Positions 12,999 through 15,996 of a stretch of 15,996 nt of DNA are shown piece after piece; positions within the stretch are counted from its first letter, which is position 1, and each line of letters opens with the position of its first letter. The translations under genes and the position numbers were made by a program. The DNA is from Desulfobacteraceae bacterium (GTDB lineage: Bacteria > Desulfobacterota > DSM-4660 > Desulfatiglandales > Desulfatiglandaceae), in assembly GCA_020349865.1 (NCBI GenBank), contig CP070700.1:4437499-4453494 (forward strand), given 5' to 3'. The notes beneath the pieces were generated by a model. It searched no databases. It was not told the origin of the DNA and saw only the letters and a program-made list of their open reading frames with translations.

Positions 12999-15996
12999 AC
13001 CTGCCCCTCTTCATCAGGGTTGGTGCCGGTCATTCGGTAGAAGGGGGCCCAGTAAGCCCTTCGGAGGCTTTTGACCCCTCGTTCTGCGGCCCTGCTGCCC
13101 GTATAGACCAGAGAGTAAAGGGTGGGCACCACCACAAGCGTTAGCACCGTGGCCATGGCAAGGCCGAAGATAACAGCACTGGCCATGGGACCCCACCACT
13201 GGCTCGATTCGCTGACGGTGGATAATTCCATCTTGCGGAAATTGTAAGCAATGCCCGTAACCATTGGCAGCAGGCCAAGTATGGTTGTCACTGCGGTCAG
13301 GATGACCGGCCTCAGGCGGGTGCACCCGGCAGCAACAATCGCCTCCCGGAAATGCATTCCTCTTTTGTGGAGGCGGTTGGTGTAGTCGATGAGGACAATG
13401 GCGTTGTTTACCACCACCCCGGCCAGGGAAATAACACCCACACCTGTCATAATAATGCCAAAGGGCATATCCAGAGCTGCAAGGCCGACAAAAACCCCGC
13501 CCAAAGAAAGGATGACCGAGGTCATGATGATCACAGGCTGAGATACCGAATTGAACTGCGTAACCAGGATGATAATAATGAGGAAGAGGGCTGCGCCAAA
13601 GGCCTTAGACAAAAAGGCCTCGGCCTTTTGCTGCTCTTCAAACTCGCCGGTGAAGCGTATTTTGTAACCGGGTGGAAGGGGAGCATTGGCCAAAACCTCC
13701 TCGGCCCGTGCCCGGACGACCGGACCCGGGGCGTGCTTCTCGTCAACGTCAGCCTTGACAGTAACTACTCGCTCATGATTAATACGGTTTATCTGCCCCA
13801 GACCGCCGGTGATCTGGAATTTGGCGATTGTGCTGAGTGGCACCAGGCCTTCGGCTGTTGGGATGAGCAACTCGCGCAGTATGTCGGTTACCCTACGGTC
13901 TGACTCAGGCAGTTGCACGGTAATGTCGTAATCCTCGTCGCCCTCGCGGAACGTGGAGACCTTTATGCCGTTAAAAGCCACCTTGAGGGCGAACCCTATT
14001 ATGTCGGTAGACAGGCCCAAAAGGGCTGCCCGCTGCCGATCGACCCGGACTCTGACCGTGGGTGAGCCGGCCACATAGTCATCGCGGATGTCCTGAACAA
14101 AGGGAATTTTTTCCAATACGGCCCGCGCTTGCTGGCTGATGCGACCCAGAACATCGAAATTGTCACCTGCGATCTCGATATTGATAGGCGCACCGGTGGG
14201 CGGACCTTCTTCTTGTTTTGCAATGCTGATTTCAGCGCCAGGGATGTCTTTGACTCGGTTTCTGATTTCTTCCACAGTCCGGGGGGACGGCTCGATCCGA
14301 TCCACCATGTCATAGAACTGAATACCGATATGGTTTGGGGAGTTATCCTCGAAAGCGGATTGCCCGCCAATAACAGCTACAGTCCGGGAGTAGATGTTCT
14401 TAATATTCGCCATATCGGTGAGACCCTGGACCTGTTGGCCATTGCGCAGGGTGTGGATCTTCTTCTCACTCTGGTCGGAGTAGCAATCGGCCGGATGAGC
14501 GTCGGGCGGGGCCAATTCATGAGCCGAACCCATGCACAGCGCTACTTCCACCTGCCGGGAAATCCGGTCAGAGTACTCCAGGTCAGCTCCCTCAGGCATG
14601 TCCAGGTTGATATAAATTGCATTCGGATCAACATCGGGAAAAAACTCAACCGGTTTTTCCAACCCAACCTTGTAAAACCAGATCATTGCCATGGCAATCA
14701 GAGCCAGGAAAGACATGGCCACGACCGCAAGGCGGTGGTTGAGGGCGCTGTTTAGAAGGCGGCGATAGGCTCTGAGGAACGGCCCCCGGACAGTGAGTGG
14801 TGCTTCGCCGGCCTGCTCGATTTCCTCCACGGTGACCTTGACCTTGGAGGAGCGATGGCCGGCCGGAAGCCGCAAGAAGATGGCCGCCAGGGCTGGGTTA
14901 ATCACTAAGGCCACGAACAGGGATGATGAAAGGGTGATGATCACTGTTTTGGGTAAATATGCCATAAACTCACCCATAATCCCCGGCCAGAAGAGGATGG
15001 GAAAGAACGCTGCCACTGTTGTCAAAGTCGATGCTGCCACGGGCTGGGCTACCTCGGCGGTTGCCTTGACGGCGGCCTGGAGACGGGGCACGCCTTGCTC
15101 CATGTAGCGGAAAATGTTTTCAACAATGACGATAGCATTGTCCACCAGCATGCCTAAAGCGAGGGTAAGAGAGAAAAGGACGACCATGTTGAGGGTAATA
15201 CCCAGGGCGTGGAGCACGCTGAAAGACAGCAACATGGAGAAGGGAATGGCCAGGCTCACCAGTACGGCGTTTCGCACACCCATGACAAAAAAGAGAACCA
15301 CAATGACCAGGATCAAGCCGGTGATAATGTTGTTCTCAAGGTCAGACACCATGATCCGGATTTCCTTGGCCCGATCCATGAGTTTGGTCACCTTGGTCCC
15401 GGCAGGCCATGTGGCCATTTTTTCCTCGACAAGCCGGTCGACCTGTTCGGTGATGCGCAATATATTCTCGCCGGCGCGCTTTTTGACCTGAATGTTAATG
15501 GCCTCCCGGCCGTCCAAACGAGCTCGTCCCTCTTCATCCTTAAATCCGTCAACCACCCGGGCAACGTCTTTGAGGTAGACCGGCCGTCCCTTGTGGAGTC
15601 CGACCACCAGGCCATAAATTTCCTCAGGGCTCTGGAACTCCCCGGGGACCCGGAGCTGAAATCGGCCATCGGCCATACGAATGGCACCACCTGAGACGTT
15701 CTGGTTTTCCTCGGAGATAACGGTCTGGAGCCTAAGGATCGAGAGACCATAGTATGCCAGCTTATCCGGATAGGGTTCGACTCTGATCTCCCGCTCCAGT
15801 CCGCCGGTCACGTCGACCTCTATGACGCCGGCGATGGTCTCTATCTCCTCCTCCAGGTCCTCGGCCATCTCTTTGAGCCTGACCAGACCGACGGTACCCG
15901 AGAGGGATAGGACTACAATAGGCAACTCAGAGATGTTGATCTCAATGACCTCTGGATCATCCTCCAGATCAGCAGGCAGATCCGGCTTGGCCAGAT
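12995..15996 (-). CDS. RND-family efflux permease (5' end beyond the window)
   Basis: About 999 residues of a resistance-nodulation-division pump are visible. The frame stays open to the window edge, so perhaps the first 100 or so residues are missing. Visible parts are the porter-domain strands (IEVDVTGGLEREIRV), the first helix bundle with LGMLVDNAIVIVENI carrying the proton-relay Asp, a second porter domain (AEISIAKQEEGPPTGAPINIEI) and the second bundle with GVVVNNAIVLIDYTNR. The C terminus is charged. It would work with a membrane-fusion protein and an outer-membrane channel, probably encoded upstream outside the window. The single Asp in the first bundle (DN rather than DD) departs from AcrB, so drug, metal or other substrates are all possible. 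Base composition here is more GC-rich than in the left part of the window. Confidence 0.93.
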   Translation of the reverse strand, partial: LAKPDLPADLEDDPEVIEINISELPIVVLSLSGTVGLVRLKEMAEDLEEEIETIAGVIEVDVTGGLEREIRVEPYPDKLAYYGLSILRLQTVISEENQNVSGGAIRMADGRFQLRVPGEFQSPEEIYGLVVGLHKGRPVYLKDVARVVDGFKDEEGRARLDGREAINIQVKKRAGENILRITEQVDRLVEEKMATWPAGTKVTKLMDRAKEIRIMVSDLENNIITGLILVIVVLFFVMGVRNAVLVSLAIPFSMLLSFSVLHALGITLNMVVLFSLTLALGMLVDNAIVIVENIFRYMEQGVPRLQAAVKATAEVAQPVAASTLTTVAAFFPILFWPGIMGEFMAYLPKTVIITLSSSLFVALVINPALAAIFLRLPAGHRSSKVKVTVEEIEQAGEAPLTVRGPFLRAYRRLLNSALNHRLAVVAMSFLALIAMAMIWFYKVGLEKPVEFFPDVDPNAIYINLDMPEGADLEYSDRISRQVEVALCMGSAHELAPPDAHPADCYSDQSEKKIHTLRNGQQVQGLTDMANIKNIYSRTVAVIGGQSAFEDNSPNHIGIQFYDMVDRIEPSPRTVEEIRNRVKDIPGAEISIAKQEEGPPTGAPINIEIAGDNFDVLGRISQQARAVLEKIPFVQDIRDDYVAGSPTVRVRVDRQRAALLGLSTDIIGFALKVAFNGIKVSTFREGDEDYDITVQLPESDRRVTDILRELLIPTAEGLVPLSTIAKFQITGGLGQINRINHERVVTVKADVDEKHAPGPVVRARAEEVLANAPLPPGYKIRFTGEFEEQQKAEAFLSKAFGAALFLIIIILVTQFNSVSQPVIIMTSVILSLGGVFVGLAALDMPFGIIMTGVGVISLAGVVVNNAIVLIDYTNRLHKRGMHFREAIVAAGCTRLRPVILTAVTTILGLLPMVTGIAYNFRKMELSTVSESSQWWGPMASAVIFGLAMATVLTLVVVPTLYSLVYTGSRAAERGVKSLRRAYWAPFYRMTGTNPDEEGQV

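Noticed and set aside
14129..14755. A 208-codon plus-strand frame opposite the RND gene
   Set aside because: It is the antisense shadow of a strongly conserved RND permease and has no family features.
1..15996. CRISPR arrays, tRNA or rRNA genes
   Set aside because: No regularly spaced direct repeats, cloverleaf sequences or rRNA-like stretches were seen on either strand.

Overview
The window looks like a chromosomal segment of an anaerobic, Desulfobacterota-like (deltaproteobacterial) bacterium. This placement is an inference from gene content: a mercury-methylation pair (hgcAB), a c-type cytochrome, several NarL-type signalling genes and many secreted or lipid-anchored proteins. No rRNA or other taxonomic marker is present. 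Most genes run on the minus strand.

Layout. At 1-129 (+) is the 3' end of an unidentified membrane-protein gene. At 274-1824 (-) is the hgcB/hgcA module. It is preceded by a decayed DsrE-like ORF (1821-1994), an 8-codon leader that matches the 3' end of arsR (2008-2034), a promoter/operator (2072-2121) and a long hairpin (2126-2190). At 2295-3443 (-) is a secreted parallel beta-helix protein. At 3740-4399 (-) is an orphan NarL-type response regulator. A gene-poor stretch (4400-5294) holds a 298-bp element with IS66-like ends, a second inverted-repeat element and a terminator. At 5295-5624 (-) is a small exported protein. At 6024-10118 (-) is a probable four-gene operon: dihaem cytochrome c, PhnD-type binding protein, histidine kinase and NarL-type regulator. 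At 10275-10574 (-) is an ArsR repressor. At 10966-11922 (+) are a half-size GDT1/UPF0016 transporter and a TPR protein. At 11966-12412 (-) is a lipoprotein. At 12492-15996 (-) are a small membrane protein and the 3' part of an RND efflux pump that runs off the window.

How it may work together. The clearest system is mercury methylation. HgcA carries the NVWCAAGK cap-helix motif and HgcB the two 4Fe-4S motifs plus the terminal Cys pair. The hgc operon and arsR, about 8.7 kb apart, have near-identical promoters (TTGACA, 17 bp, TAAAAT) overlapping the same ATCGT-N6-ACGAT inverted repeat. This suggests one ArsR repressor controls itself and hgcAB. The hgc leader also retains what looks like the last codons of a deleted arsR copy. 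In-frame upstream of hgcA is an ATG (overlapping the preceding stop as ATGA) and a Cys-UGA pair, followed at a suitable distance by a small hairpin. HgcA may therefore be longer and contain selenocysteine; this is a hypothesis, not shown.

A second theme is signalling by the cytochrome/PhnD/kinase/regulator operon and its duplicated orphan regulator. A 55-bp element occurs twice, each time just beyond a regulator gene and about 220 bp upstream of an exported-protein gene. These elements are candidate binding sites for the regulators.
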